DNA from: Thermomicrobiaceae bacterium
GTDB lineage: Bacteria > Chloroflexota > Chloroflexia > Thermomicrobiales > Thermomicrobiaceae
Direction of reading: 5' to 3'
Length of the DNA stretch: 56,288 nucleotides
NCBI GenBank assembly: GCA_014874455.1
Contig: JADBJL010000054.1
Span: 1-56,288 of the forward strand
Numbering within the stretch: position 1 is the stretch's first letter; each line of letters opens with the position of its first letter. This document shows, piece after piece, positions 16,130-25,281 of the stretch. The notes under the pieces were generated by a model. The model saw only the letters and a list, made by a program, of their open reading frames with translations, was not told where the DNA came from and did not search any database. The translations under genes and the position numbers were made by a program.

Positions 16130-17974
16130 TCAACCGCCAGCGTCGCGGTCATAGTATGCGATGTCGATAACCGAGCCGCGCGGTACCCAGGTATTCCACT
16201 GCAGGGTGCCGCTGACGACGCCGCCGTCGGGGAAGCTCTGGCAATCGAACGACGGATCCTGGCTCCGGATGTACTGGCAGCTCTGTGGCGTCACGCTTCT
16301 CACCACGAGCCCCGCTTGCTCGAGCTGCTGCCTGGCCTGCTGGTAGGGCATGCGGAACACGTCGGGGACGCGCACCTGGTCGCCGACACTGACATAGATC
16401 GTGACCGTCTGGCCGCTGCGCACTTGACCTGACGGCTCCGTGCGGATGACCAGTCCCTCGGCCACGTCGCGACTTGGCTCCTCCACCCGCTCGTAGTTCA
16501 GCCCAAGCTCCTGGATCTTGCGGATGGCCTCGGTGAACGGCTGACCGGTCAGATTCGGCAGCGTGACGAACTCGGGCCCCTTGCTGACCGTGACCTTGAT
16601 CTCTGAACCCTTGGGCAAGGGAGTGCCAGCCTGCGGGTCTTGTCGGAAGACGACGCCAGCAGGCGTCACGACGTCGAAGACTTCTTCGACGACGAGCTGG
16701 AAATCGCCGACAGCCGCGGCCGCCCGTGCCTGCTCCAGAGTGGAACCGAGTAACTGCGGCACCAGTGCCATCTCTGGGGTCGGTGACGGTGTCGGCGAGG
16801 GGGTCGCGGACGGGGTAGGCGAAGGGGCGCGCGTTGGAGAGGGCACGGGAGACACCGATCCAGGCGCCGGGGTGGTGGCGCCAGCCAGCACGTCGGTCGG
16901 CGTCGGAGACGGTTGAGGCTCGCCGGCCAGCGGGCTGAGATCGACCATCCGGAAGGCCAGGAAAACGAGAGCGACGATCCCGATCAGGATAGTCGAGCCG
17001 ATCAGCCAGGTCGCACAACCCAGCTCGTCGCCGCGAGTCAGGGCACGGGGAGGAGGAGTCGCTCCATAGCCTCGCGCCGAACGTCGTCGAGCGCTGCTCG
17101 CTCGCGTCGGCTCACTCGTGCCTCGCCCGGCCGGCGGGATCCGGGCGACGGAAATCGGCTGCTCACGCCAGTGCGCCAGCGCCTCAGCGAGCGCCCCGGC
17201 GCTAGGGTAGCGCTGGGCCGGATCCTTTGCCAGGGCCCGGAGCACGATCGCCTCCACCTGCGGGGGCAGATCGGGGTTGAATTGCCGAGGCGGCGGCGGG
17301 GGCGCGTTGACGTGCTGCATGGCGAGGCCGATCGGGTTGTCGGCGTCGAACGGCAGCCGTCCGGTGAGCATCTCGTACAGGACGACACCGAGCGCGTAGA
17401 TGTCGGAAGCCGGGGTCGCCGCTTCGCCGCGAGCCTGCTCGGGTGAGACGTAGTGCACCGTTCCCATACCGACACCGGCTTCCGTGAGACTGACGTCGGT
17501 CAGACCTTTTGCGATGCCGAAGTCGGTGACCTTGGCCACACCCTGGTCGTCTACCAGGATGTTCTGCGGTTTGATATCGCGGTGGACGAGTCCCTGGCGA
17601 TGGGCGTAGTCGAGGGCGGCGGCGACTTGGCCGACGATGTGGGCGGCGTGCTCCAATCGGAAGGGCGCGTGGCGCAAGATCAAGTGCTTGAGTGTCTGCC
17701 CGCGGACGTACTCCATGACGATGTAGTGGACACCGTCGTCGCGGCCGACGTCGTAGACGTTGACGATGTTCGGGTGGACGAGCCGAGCGGCAGCTTGAGC
17801 CTCGCGCTCGAACCGCCGGAGGAAGTTGGCGTCGCTTCCGTACTGGGCACGGAGGATCTTTACCGCCACCGGCCGGTTGAGCGCGAGGTCGTAGGCACGG
17901 TAGACGACAGCCATGCCCCCCTCGCCGATCAGTTCTTCCAGCCGGTATCGTCCGTTGAGGACTTTGGTCTGCAC
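16130..17974 (-). CDS. PASTA-domain Ser/Thr protein kinase (PknB/StkP type)
   Basis: This 614-residue membrane kinase has a cytoplasmic Hanks-type domain: GEGGMAVVY, Lys in PVAVKILRA (about K39), HRDIKPQN (catalytic Asp about 133), DFG (151-153) and GTVHYVSPEQARG. A basic juxtamembrane part, one membrane helix (STILIGIVALVFLAF, about 320-335) and a Pro/Thr/Ser-rich linker follow. The outer part has three PASTA-like modules that bind peptidoglycan or muropeptides. A GTG at 17974 has AGAGG upstream; another GTG at 18025 would add 17 residues but lacks a ribosome site. It probably senses cell-wall state and phosphorylates division or wall proteins. No phosphatase gene is adjacent. Confidence 0.94.
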   Translation of the reverse strand: MQTKVLNGRYRLEELIGEGGMAVVYRAYDLALNRPVAVKILRAQYGSDANFLRRFEREAQAAARLVHPNIVNVYDVGRDDGVHYIVMEYVRGQTLKHLILRHAPFRLEHAAHIVGQVAAALDYAHRQGLVHRDIKPQNILVDDQGVAKVTDFGIAKGLTDVSLTEAGVGMGTVHYVSPEQARGEAATPASDIYALGVVLYEMLTGRLPFDADNPIGLAMQHVNAPPPPPRQFNPDLPPQVEAIVLRALAKDPAQRYPSAGALAEALAHWREQPISVARIPPAGRGTSEPTRASSARRRSARGYGATPPPRALTRGDELGCATWLIGSTILIGIVALVFLAFRMVDLSPLAGEPQPSPTPTDVLAGATTPAPGSVSPVPSPTRAPSPTPSATPSPTPSPTPEMALVPQLLGSTLEQARAAAAVGDFQLVVEEVFDVVTPAGVVFRQDPQAGTPLPKGSEIKVTVSKGPEFVTLPNLTGQPFTEAIRKIQELGLNYERVEEPSRDVAEGLVIRTEPSGQVRSGQTVTIYVSVGDQVRVPDVFRMPYQQARQQLEQAGLVVRSVTPQSCQYIRSQDPSFDCQSFPDGGVVSGTLQWNTWVPRGSVIDIAYYDRDAGG

Positions 17975-18345
17975 TCGCGTCGGGCCTCTTTCGCTGGCGC
18001 TGCGTCTCGCGTCGGATGTCGCCACGTCGACGACGCGCTCGGCGGGTGACCTGATCCCCGGTTATCGTACTATGCCCGTTCACGTTGAACCCAGCCGCCG
18101 CTTGGTCAGTCGAGTAGCCGACGTAACCCCGGCGGTGTGAGCAGGCCCCTCGGTGCCTGGATTGTACTGCTGTGCACGCCCCGTGTCCGCGGTGGCAGCA
18201 CTGGGAATGACCGCGGGTGTACCAGCGTTCCGAGCAGGTGGTGGGGCCCGTAGACTGAGCGTGCTGGCAGGGCCGCAGCACGGTCGTTTGGGATGTCCGA
18301 GGAGCGTTTCTGGCATGATTGAGACGGGTACGGTGGGTGGAGGTC
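17975..18345. other. 371-base divergent region between kinase and cysteine synthase
   Basis: It carries the kinase promoter at 18061-18089. Toward the cysteine synthase gene I see only weak -10-like words (CATGAT near 18315). No RNA gene is apparent. Confidence 0.4.
18061..18089 (-). promoter_or_regulatory. Candidate promoter of the PASTA kinase gene
   Basis: On the minus strand TTCAAC (18084-18089), 17 bases, GATAAC (18061-18066). The predicted start of transcription is about 80 bases before the GTG at 17974. Confidence 0.5.
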
Positions 18346-19275
18346 ATGGGAGTGCACGCGCGTTGCCTCAAAGGCGAGCTGTTGACCCAACGGATCGGCC
18401 GGACACCGTTACTCCGTCTCGAGCGTCTACCCAGGCGATCCGGAGTTGGCCCGGACGTGCAGGTGCTCGGGAAAGCCGAGTGGTTCAACCCTGGTGGCTC
18501 TGTCAAGGATCGCGCCGCACTTCGGATTGTCGAGGACGCCCGGCGTGAGGGTCGCCTGCGGCCAGGTATGACCCTTCTGGATGCGACCTCCGGGAATACC
18601 GGCATCGCCTACGCGATGATCGGTGCCGCATGGGGCTTTCCGGTGACGCTGGTCGTCCCGGCAAGCATCGGCGACGAGCGACGGCGGATCCTGCAGGCCT
18701 ACGGAGCGCACCTGATCTTCAGCGACCCCTACGAAGGCACGGACGGCGCGATCCGGATGGCGCGCGAGCTGGCTGCCCGAGAGCCTGACCGGTATTTCTA
18801 CGCTGACCAGTACAGCAACCCCTCCAACTGGCTGGCGCACTACGAGGGTACCGGCGTCGAGATCCTGGAACAGACCGCTGGTGAGGTGACTCACCTCGTG
18901 GCCGGCCTGGGTACGACCGGCACGATGATGGGTACGGGCCGGCGACTGAAGGAGGCGAATCCGGATGTCGTGCTCGTCGGCGTCCAGCCCGACGATGCCT
19001 TCCACGGCTTGGAGGGCTTGAAACACCTGCCGACAGCGATGGTTCCGGCGATCTATGACCCGTCGCTCGTCGACCGGATGGAGCTGGTCAATACTGACGA
19101 AGCGTTCGCCATGGCCCGGCAGCTCGCGCGCGAGGAGGGCCTGTTCGTCGGCCCCTCGGCAGCGGCGGCGATCGTCTCGGCGATCCGGGTCGCGCGAGAG
19201 CTACGCAGCGGGGTCGTGGTGGCGATCTTGCCCGATAGCGGGGTCAAGTATCTGAGTACGCAACTTTGGCAGTGA
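18346..19275 (+). CDS. cysM: Cysteine synthase, CysM type acting with sulfur-carrier protein
   Basis: This 309-residue PLP enzyme of the cysteine synthase/beta-CBS family has the PLP lysine in NPGGSVKDRAA, the substrate loop TSGNTG, and the phosphate-binding GLGTTGTMMGTGR. Its end (SGVKYLSTQLW) resembles that of mycobacterial CysM. In M. tuberculosis, CysM uses O-phosphoserine and a thiocarboxylated carrier, CysO. The next two genes here are the carrier and the JAMM protease, which strongly supports the same pathway. ATG at 18346 follows GGTGGAGG; a start at 18319 would add a short non-conserved tail. A standard O-acetylserine enzyme is the alternative. Confidence 0.9.
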   Translation: MGVHARCLKGELLTQRIGRTPLLRLERLPRRSGVGPDVQVLGKAEWFNPGGSVKDRAALRIVEDARREGRLRPGMTLLDATSGNTGIAYAMIGAAWGFPVTLVVPASIGDERRRILQAYGAHLIFSDPYEGTDGAIRMARELAAREPDRYFYADQYSNPSNWLAHYEGTGVEILEQTAGEVTHLVAGLGTTGTMMGTGRRLKEANPDVVLVGVQPDDAFHGLEGLKHLPTAMVPAIYDPSLVDRMELVNTDEAFAMARQLAREEGLFVGPSAAAAIVSAIRVARELRSGVVVAILPDSGVKYLSTQLWQ

Positions 19276-19306
19276 ACGGCTGTAGTTCTCAAGGAAAGGA
19301 GTCACG

Positions 19307-19585
19307 GTGGCAGTTACGATCCTGATCCCGGCACCCTTGCGCCGTTTTACCAATGAGCAGGCGTCAGTCCAGGTCGAGGCAGGGACGGTCGCCGAGGCTC
19401 TGGCGGCGCTCGACGCGGAGTACCCAGGCATCCGTGACCGCATCTGTGAACCAGACGGCCGCCTGCGCCGCTTCGTGAGCGTCTTCGTCAACGGGCGCGA
19501 CGTCCGCTCGCTCGAGGGGCTCGAGACTCCCCTGCGCGATGGTGACGAGGTGGGGATTATTCCGGCGATGGCGGGAGGGCAATGA
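19307..19585 (+). CDS. cysO: ThiS/MoaD-family sulfur-carrier protein (CysO-like)
   Basis: This 92-residue ubiquitin-fold protein carries sulfur as a C-terminal thiocarboxylate for cysteine synthesis. It has the family pattern TILIPAPLRRFT at the start and FVSVFVNGRDVR and DGDEVGIIPAMAGG at the end. One residue, Gln, follows the Gly-Gly (GGA GGG CAA TGA), whereas mycobacterial CysO ends in Gly-Gly. The Gln must be removed before activation, most likely by the adjacent JAMM protease. GTG at 19307 follows AAGGAAAGGA. It lies 31 bases after cysM and overlaps the protease gene by 4 bases. The activating adenylyltransferase is not in the window. Confidence 0.92.
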   Translation: MAVTILIPAPLRRFTNEQASVQVEAGTVAEALAALDAEYPGIRDRICEPDGRLRRFVSVFVNGRDVRSLEGLETPLRDGDEVGIIPAMAGGQ

Positions 19586-20055
19586 TCCGCCTGCCCCGCA
19601 CGTGCTACGAGGCGATCATCGAGCATGCCCGGCGGGAAGCGCCGTTCGAGTGCTGCGGTCTCCTGGCCGGTAAGCGCGACCGCGTCGAGCGTGTCTATCC
19701 GATCACGAACCGGGCAGACCAGGCCGCCGACCTGTTCGCAGAGCGCGGCTTGATGCCGCGTGCCGGTGCTGACCCGGCGACGTTACCCGCGGAGCGCTAT
19801 TTTATGGATCCGGAGGAGCTCTTTCGGGCTCTACGAGAGATCGAGGCGCAGGCGCTGGACCACCTGGCAAACTACCACTCGCATCCAGCCACGCCGGCCA
19901 GACCATCGCGCACAGACATCGAGTTCGCGGCCTACTGGCCGCACGTCTACCACCTGATCTGCTCGCTGGCCGACCCTGACCAGCCCGACCTGCGTGCCTT
20001 CCGCATCGTCGACGGGCAGGTGACCGAGATCCCGATCGTGGTGGAGGACGAGTAG
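19582..20055 (+). CDS. mec: JAMM/MPN+ metalloprotease (Mec-like)
   Basis: This 157-residue zinc protease has the complete JAMM signature: Glu in PFECCGLLAG (about residue 23) and HSHPATPARPSRTD near residues 95-108. In the mycobacterial pathway Mec releases cysteine from the CysO-cysteine adduct. Here it may also trim the extra Gln from the carrier, as related JAMM proteins trim QbsE-type carriers. Its ATG overlaps the cysO stop (ATGA), so both are made together. A Cys-Cys pair beside the Glu is normal for this subfamily. Confidence 0.93.
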   Translation: MIRLPRTCYEAIIEHARREAPFECCGLLAGKRDRVERVYPITNRADQAADLFAERGLMPRAGADPATLPAERYFMDPEELFRALREIEAQALDHLANYHSHPATPARPSRTDIEFAAYWPHVYHLICSLADPDQPDLRAFRIVDGQVTEIPIVVEDE

Positions 20056-20094
20056 CGCGGATCCGCCGAGCACCGCCAGGCGATCGGGGAGGCG

Positions 20095-20119
20095 GGCCTG
20101 CGACCCTGTCGCTCAGGCC
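20095..20119 (+). terminator. Candidate terminator after the cysM-cysO-mec operon
   Basis: GGCCTGCGA pairs with TCG-CT-CAGGCC (a 9-bp stem with a 2-base bulge and 5-base loop), 40 bases after the mec stop. GTTCGCGTTTTCTG follows, giving some T-richness. Confidence 0.45.
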
Positions 20120-20292
20120 TCTCGAGTTCGCGTTTTCTGTATGGCATGGTGGCGCGGAGCGCAAGGCGCTGTGCCGGGTGCCGCGTTCGATCTGGACGGT
20201 GCGCCCGCCGGTTCGGTGGATGTGTCCACCGCCAGCTCAGCCTGCGCGACCCGGTATGATTGAACCGAGCGCCAGCCGGACACGAGGGAGTT

Positions 20293-21696
20293 ATGTTCTA
20301 CGACCTGGCAAAGATCTTCGTCAAAGCGGGAGACGGCGGAGACGGGGCGATCAGTTTCCGGCGCGAGAAGTACGTACCCAAGGGTGGGCCCGACGGGGGC
20401 GACGGAGGGCGCGGAGGGAACGTCTACCTTCGGGTCGACCCGCAACTGAACACGCTGGTGGCCTTCAGTTACCAGCAACATTTCCGGGCCGAATCGGGCG
20501 AGCCGGGCCGGGGCAAAAACCAGAACGGCCGCGACGGCGCCGACCTCTACATCGACGTACCACCGGGCACGATGGTCTATGACGACCAGACCGGTGAGCT
20601 GCTCGGCGACCTCATCGAGCCTGGTGAGACCTTGCTGGTCGCGCGCGGTGGCAGAGGCGGGCGGGGCAACCGGCACTTCGCGACACCGACGCGACAGGCA
20701 CCGCGGATGGCGGAGAAAGGCGAGCCGGGCGAGGAGCGCTGGCTACGGCTCGAGCTCAAGCTCCTGGCTGATGTCGGGCTGGTGGGGATGCCGAACGCGG
20801 GCAAGTCGACGCTGCTTGCTGCCTGCACAGCGGCTCGGCCGAAGATCGCCGAGTATCCGTTCACCACGCTTGAGCCCATCCTCGGGGTGGTAACGATCCC
20901 CGGACGCGACGGCGGGTCGTTCGTGATGGCCGATATCCCGGGGCTGATTGCCGGTGCAGCACGTGGCGCGGGGCTCGGGCACGAGTTCCTGCGGCACATC
21001 GAGCGCACGCGGCTGCTGGTGCACGTGCTCGACGGTTCAGGCGGGCTGGAAGGTCGGGATCCGCTGCAGGACTTCGAGACCGTGAACCAAGAACTCGCTG
21101 CGTACTCCACCGAACTCGCCCGTAAGCCGCAGGTGGTGGCGATCAACAAGATCGACCTACCGGAGGCGCGTGCCAACGTGCCGCGCCTGCGCGAGAAGCT
21201 GAGTGCCCGCGGCTACGCGGTCTTCCCAATCTCGGCTGCGACTGGTGAGGGAGTGCAAGACCTGCTGCTCCACGTCTGGGAGCAACTCCAGACCATACCG
21301 AAGCCGTCCCCAGTCGACCAGCAGCGCCGCCGGGTCTACACGCTCGCGAGCCAGCGCGAAGACTACTGGGAGGCGGAGCGGCTCTCGCGCCACCACTTCG
21401 TGCTGCGCGGGCCGCAGATCGAGCGGCTCACGCGAATGACCGATTTCACCAACGAGGAAGCGGTCGACCGCTACCAGGCGCTGCTGCGGAAATGGGGGAT
21501 CACGCGCAAGCTCGAGGAATTGGGCATCCAGCCGGGCGACGTGGTGCACGTTGCCGACCTCGAGTTGGTGTGGGACGAGGCGGCGCTGGAGGCAGAGCGC
21601 GAGGCAGCCCGGTCGCGTCGCCGCCGTACCAAGCGTGAGCGCCTGGCCCGCAAGCTGGGCCTGGAGGAGGCAGCCGAGCAGCCTGGCGAAGCATAG
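20293..21696 (+). CDS. obgE: Obg GTPase (CgtA)
   Basis: Obg is an essential GTPase that assists large-subunit ribosome assembly and links to the stringent response. The 467-residue protein has the glycine-rich Obg domain ([15 protein letters not shown], then GGxGG repeats) to about residue 155, the G domain with [14 protein letters not shown] and NKID, and a C-terminal OCT domain (about 330-420) ending in a basic tail. ATG at 20293 has GAGGGAG just upstream and opens the conserved [23 protein letters not shown] at 20255-20260 may be its -10. Confidence 0.97.
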   Translation: MFYDLAKIFVKAGDGGDGAISFRREKYVPKGGPDGGDGGRGGNVYLRVDPQLNTLVAFSYQQHFRAESGEPGRGKNQNGRDGADLYIDVPPGTMVYDDQTGELLGDLIEPGETLLVARGGRGGRGNRHFATPTRQAPRMAEKGEPGEERWLRLELKLLADVGLVGMPNAGKSTLLAACTAARPKIAEYPFTTLEPILGVVTIPGRDGGSFVMADIPGLIAGAARGAGLGHEFLRHIERTRLLVHVLDGSGGLEGRDPLQDFETVNQELAAYSTELARKPQVVAINKIDLPEARANVPRLREKLSARGYAVFPISAATGEGVQDLLLHVWEQLQTIPKPSPVDQQRRRVYTLASQREDYWEAERLSRHHFVLRGPQIERLTRMTDFTNEEAVDRYQALLRKWGITRKLEELGIQPGDVVHVADLELVWDEAALEAEREAARSRRRRTKRERLARKLGLEEAAEQPGEA

Positions 21697-21723
21697 TCGA
21701 GGGTATCCAGGAGTGTAGCGCCG

Positions 21724-22755
21724 ATGGGAGCACGGGAGATGAAGGCACTGGTCTACGAGGCGCCTCGCACCCTCCGGATCCGCGACGTCCCCGTGCCCGA
21801 GCCTGGGCCGGGCGAGGTGCTCGTCCGGGTGGCTTACTCCGGTATCTGCGGCTCGGAGCTTAGCGGCTACCTCGGCCACAACGAGCTGCGCCGTCCCCCG
21901 CTGATCTTCGGCCACGAGTTCTCCGGCTGGATCGAGAGGCTGGGGGAGGGCGTCGAAGGCCGCTTCGCGACCGGTCAACCCGTAACGGTCAACCCGCTGA
22001 TCGGTTGCCAGGAGTGTGGCCTGTGTCTCACCGGCCGCCCGCACCTCTGTCCTCGGCGGCGCCTGCTGAGCGCCTCGTTGCCCGGCAGCAACGCCGAGTT
22101 CGTGGCGGTGCCGGCCAGCGCGGTGTACCCGCTGCCGCCCGAGATGCCGCTCGATCGAGCGGCGCTGACCGAGCCCACGGCATGTGCCGTGCGTGCCGTG
22201 CAGCAGGCCGATCCACGACCATGGCAGACCGTGCTCGTCGTCGGCATGGGCCCGCTCGGCCTGCTGATGCTCCAGGTGCTGCGCGTCCACGGCGTCGAGC
22301 GGTTGGTCGCGGTCGAGCGGAACCCGTACCGTCTCCACTACGCCGAGACGATGGGCGCTCTCGGGATTGTCCCTGGCGACGATGTGCTCCAGCAGATACG
22401 CGAGCGGCTGGGCGGTGCTGGCGTGGACGTCGCGATCGACGCGGTGGGAACGACAGCAACGCGCCGGCTCTGCCTCGAGTGTGTGAGTCCCGGCGGACGG
22501 GTCGTCTTCTTCGGGCTCCATGACCCGGAGTCTCCGCTCCAGGTCAACGCGATCGTCCGCTGGGAGATCGAGTGCACGGGGTCGTTCGCGTATGCGCCAG
22601 CGGACTTCGCAACGGCGTTGCGCTGGCTGCACCAGGGTAAAGTCCGGTTGCCAGGGCGAATCGTTACCGCACCCCTGGAAGATGGCGCCGTGTGGTTCGA
22701 ACGGCTCCTCGAGGGCCGAGACGACGTCGTGAAGGTGCTCCTGCGCCCATCGTGA
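21724..22755 (+). CDS. Zinc-dependent alcohol/polyol dehydrogenase (MDR family)
   Basis: This 343-residue medium-chain dehydrogenase oxidises an alcohol or polyol with NAD(P). Catalytic zinc ligands are visible in YSGICGSELSGYLGHN and GHEFSGWI, and the structural zinc site in GCQECGLCLTGRPHLC. The nucleotide-binding motif is VVGMGPLGLLMLQVL (about 172-186). The sequence resembles sorbitol- or threonine-dehydrogenase-like enzymes, and the substrate cannot be told. AGGAG lies 10 bases before the ATG at 21724; a second ATG at 21739 would start at the conserved MKALVYEAP. It follows obgE by 27 bases. Confidence 0.88.
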   Translation: MGAREMKALVYEAPRTLRIRDVPVPEPGPGEVLVRVAYSGICGSELSGYLGHNELRRPPLIFGHEFSGWIERLGEGVEGRFATGQPVTVNPLIGCQECGLCLTGRPHLCPRRRLLSASLPGSNAEFVAVPASAVYPLPPEMPLDRAALTEPTACAVRAVQQADPRPWQTVLVVGMGPLGLLMLQVLRVHGVERLVAVERNPYRLHYAETMGALGIVPGDDVLQQIRERLGGAGVDVAIDAVGTTATRRLCLECVSPGGRVVFFGLHDPESPLQVNAIVRWEIECTGSFAYAPADFATALRWLHQGKVRLPGRIVTAPLEDGAVWFERLLEGRDDVVKVLLRPS

Positions 22756-22785
22756 GGGCTTCCCTGCGGCTGCCGGCCGCTGAGG

Positions 22786-25041
22786 TCACGCGCTATCAGC
22801 GGGCCCGGCCGCGGGCGCGGATGCGGTCTCGCGGCGGACGTCGTAGACGTCGCGGACGCCTTCCAGCTTCTGCAGCACCCGGCTGAGCTGCTGCACGTTG
22901 GCGACCTCGAGCGTCATCAAGATCGTCACGGTGCGGTCGGGGTGGACGTTGGTCATCACCGCGAGCGCATTGACCCCTTCGTCGGCGACCAGCGTGGTCA
23001 CGTCGCGTAGCAGCCCGACCCGATCCCATGCCTCGATGCGGATGGTCACCGGATAGCGCTGGGGCGTCTCGCCCCAGGTGACCTGGATGATGCGCTCCGG
23101 CTCGCTTGCGTGCAGGACATTGTGGCAATCAGCCCGGTGGACAGTCACGCCGCGGCCCCGGGTCACGTACCCGACGATCGGGTCACCGAAGACCGGCTTG
23201 CAGCAGCTCGCCAGCCGGGTATACAGGTCACCGATGCCGGTGACCTGCAGGCTCGGGGCCGGTGCGGGTGCCGTGACTGGCCCGGTCAAGGCCTTACGAT
23301 CTTCATGCTCGGCGATTCTGGCCGCGATCTGCTGGAGGTTGACCGCACCGTACCCGATGGCGGCCAGGAAGTCTTCCAGCTTCTGATAGCGGGGGAAGAG
23401 CTTGAGCACGTCGTCGGGCTTGAGCTCCACCCCCAGCCGCCGCAGCTCCTGCTCCAGGAGATGTCGGCCTTGCGCGATGTTCTCCTCGCGCTGCTGGCGG
23501 CGGAACCACTGGCGGATCTTCTCGCGGGCCGACGCCGTGGTCACGTAGCCGTTGCTCGGGATGAGCCAGTCGCGGCTCGGGCCGACGCGCGCCTTCGAGG
23601 TCATGATCTGGACGACCTGGCCGCTCTGCAGCTTGTAGTTGAGCGGCACGATCTGCCCGTTGACCTTGGCTCCGACGCACTGATGCCCGACCTCGGTATG
23701 GATCCGGTAGGCGAAGTCGACCGGTGTCGCGCCGGCCGGCAGCTCGATGATGTCGCCCTTGGGCGTGAAGACGTAGATCATCTCCGGGAAGATGTCGGTC
23801 TTGATCGACTCGACGAATTCCTGGGCGTCGACGATCTCGTCTCGCCACTCGAGCAGTTGCCGGAACCAGGCGATCTTGGCTTCGACCGTGGGGTCGGGCC
23901 GGGCACCCTCCTTGTACCGCCAGTGGGCTGCGATGCCGTACTCGGCGAGCTGGTGCATCTCGTGCGTGCGGATCTGTACTTCGAGCGGAATCCCCTCCGG
24001 GCCGATCACCGCGGTGTGGATCGACTGGTAGAGGTTCTCTTTCGGCGTCGCAATGTAGTCGTCGAACTCGCCAGGGATCGGATGCCACATGCTGTGGATC
24101 ACACCCAAAGCGCCGTAGCAGTCCTTCTTCTCGTCGACGATGACCCGGATCCCGAGCACGTCGTAGATCTCGTCGAAGCTGCGGTTCTTCTGCCGCATTT
24201 TGCGCACGATCGAGGTAATGTGCTTCTCGCGGCCGGTCACCTCGGCACGGATACCGGCTTCCTCGAGCGCCTGCTTGACCTGGGCAATGACCTGTTGCAG
24301 GTACTGCTCGCGGTGCCGTCCCCGGCGCAGCAGCGCTTGCTCGATGCTCTCGTAGGTTTGTGGCTCGAGATACTTCAGGGCCAGGTCTTCGAGCTCTGCC
24401 TTGAACTGGCCGATACCGAGGCGGTTGGCCAATGGCGCGTAGATGTCCATGGTCTCTCGGGCAATGCGAAGCTGCTTGGCACGAGGAAGGTGATCCAGCG
24501 TGCGCATGTTGTGGAGGCGGTCGGCCAGCTTGATCAGCACGACGCGGACGTCCTCAGCCATCGCCAGCAGCATCTTGCGCAGGCTCTCGGCCTGGCGTGC
24601 TTTCTCGCGCTCGGTCGGCCCGCCCTCGGACGCCCAGCGGATCTGGCTCAGCTTGGTGACGCCGTCGACGAGCCGGGCGATGCGCTCGCCGAAAACCTCG
24701 CGCAGTTCATCGATGCTGACGTCGGTATCCTCCAGGACGTCGTGGAGGATAGCCGCCGCGATCGTCTCCTGATCGAGTTGCAACCGCGCCAGGATCTCGG
24801 CTACCGCGAGCGGGTGCGTGATATACGGCTCGCCGGAGCGTCGGAACTTGCCAGCGTGAGCCCGGGCAGCGAACTCGTAGGCTCGACGAACGAGCGACAG
24901 GTCAGCACCAGGCAGAGAGCGGCGGAAGCACGGTTCGACCGTCTCCCACGCCAGCGCGACCACTGCCGCGACGGTGGATACATCGGTCTCGTCGTTCGCC
25001 GGAACGCCGGCCGGCGATTCTTGAGGCATCGGTAGCGACAT
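22786..25041 (-). CDS. rel: Bifunctional-type (p)ppGpp synthetase/hydrolase (Rel)
   Basis: Rel makes and breaks (p)ppGpp, the stringent-response alarmone. The 751-residue protein has a complete HD hydrolase domain (ITHPLAVA, ILHDVLEDTD, and KLADRLHNMRT), a synthetase domain (GREKHITSIVRKM, YQSIHTAVIGPEG, EVQIRT), a TGS domain and a C-terminal ACT domain. The synthetase motif reads E-F-D-D at 24058-24069, the ExDD form typical of RelA, not the RxKD of bifunctional enzymes. The start at 25041 is chosen because a strong promoter at 25109-25137 places the transcript start downstream of the longest frame. ATG at 25059 is an alternative. Confidence 0.95.
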   Translation of the reverse strand: MSLPMPQESPAGVPANDETDVSTVAAVVALAWETVEPCFRRSLPGADLSLVRRAYEFAARAHAGKFRRSGEPYITHPLAVAEILARLQLDQETIAAAILHDVLEDTDVSIDELREVFGERIARLVDGVTKLSQIRWASEGGPTEREKARQAESLRKMLLAMAEDVRVVLIKLADRLHNMRTLDHLPRAKQLRIARETMDIYAPLANRLGIGQFKAELEDLALKYLEPQTYESIEQALLRRGRHREQYLQQVIAQVKQALEEAGIRAEVTGREKHITSIVRKMRQKNRSFDEIYDVLGIRVIVDEKKDCYGALGVIHSMWHPIPGEFDDYIATPKENLYQSIHTAVIGPEGIPLEVQIRTHEMHQLAEYGIAAHWRYKEGARPDPTVEAKIAWFRQLLEWRDEIVDAQEFVESIKTDIFPEMIYVFTPKGDIIELPAGATPVDFAYRIHTEVGHQCVGAKVNGQIVPLNYKLQSGQVVQIMTSKARVGPSRDWLIPSNGYVTTASAREKIRQWFRRQQREENIAQGRHLLEQELRRLGVELKPDDVLKLFPRYQKLEDFLAAIGYGAVNLQQIAARIAEHEDRKALTGPVTAPAPAPSLQVTGIGDLYTRLASCCKPVFGDPIVGYVTRGRGVTVHRADCHNVLHASEPERIIQVTWGETPQRYPVTIRIEAWDRVGLLRDVTTLVADEGVNALAVMTNVHPDRTVTILMTLEVANVQQLSRVLQKLEGVRDVYDVRRETASAPAAGPADSA

Positions 25042-25108
25042 GTTCTTGGAGCCCTGCATGGCGTCGATGTGCGGTAGGCCAACCCGGCCCGTTCGGAGTA
25101 TCCCTGTA

Positions 25109-25137
25109 ACTATACCCCCAGGCACTCTCGTGGTCAA
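25109..25137 (-). promoter_or_regulatory. Strong promoter of rel
   Basis: On the minus strand TTGACC (25132-25137), 17 bases, TATAGT (25109-25114). Both boxes match consensus at 5 of 6. Transcription from here would start near 25102 and excludes a start codon at 25191. Confidence 0.7.
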
Positions 25138-25195
25138 CTGCGTCGGTTCCGGGAAATCGCGCACCGGCCGACTGTTGCGAAACGCGCCCATCTAT

Positions 25196-25212
25196 GCTAT
25201 CGTGGCGATAGC
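25196..25212 (+). promoter_or_regulatory. Inverted repeat upstream of moaA
   Basis: GCTATCG (25196-25202) and CGATAGC (25206-25212) are perfect 7-base arms around TGG. It lies between the divergent rel and moaA genes, 70 bases before moaA. It could be an operator or a small RNA hairpin. No regulator is identified. Confidence 0.35.
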
Positions 25213-25281
25213 GATACGATCCCTGTGACCGGGGTAGACCTCCACTGCGCTGCGAGACGCCGGTCGAGAGGAGTGACGCCC

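Noticed and set aside
23110-25035. 641-residue open frame antisense to rel
   Set aside because: Long antisense frames are usual in high-GC DNA; the minus strand encodes a complete Rel protein.
25140-25281. Molybdenum-cofactor riboswitch before moaA
   Set aside because: The leader is short and shows only one 7-bp hairpin, not the multi-stem Moco RNA.
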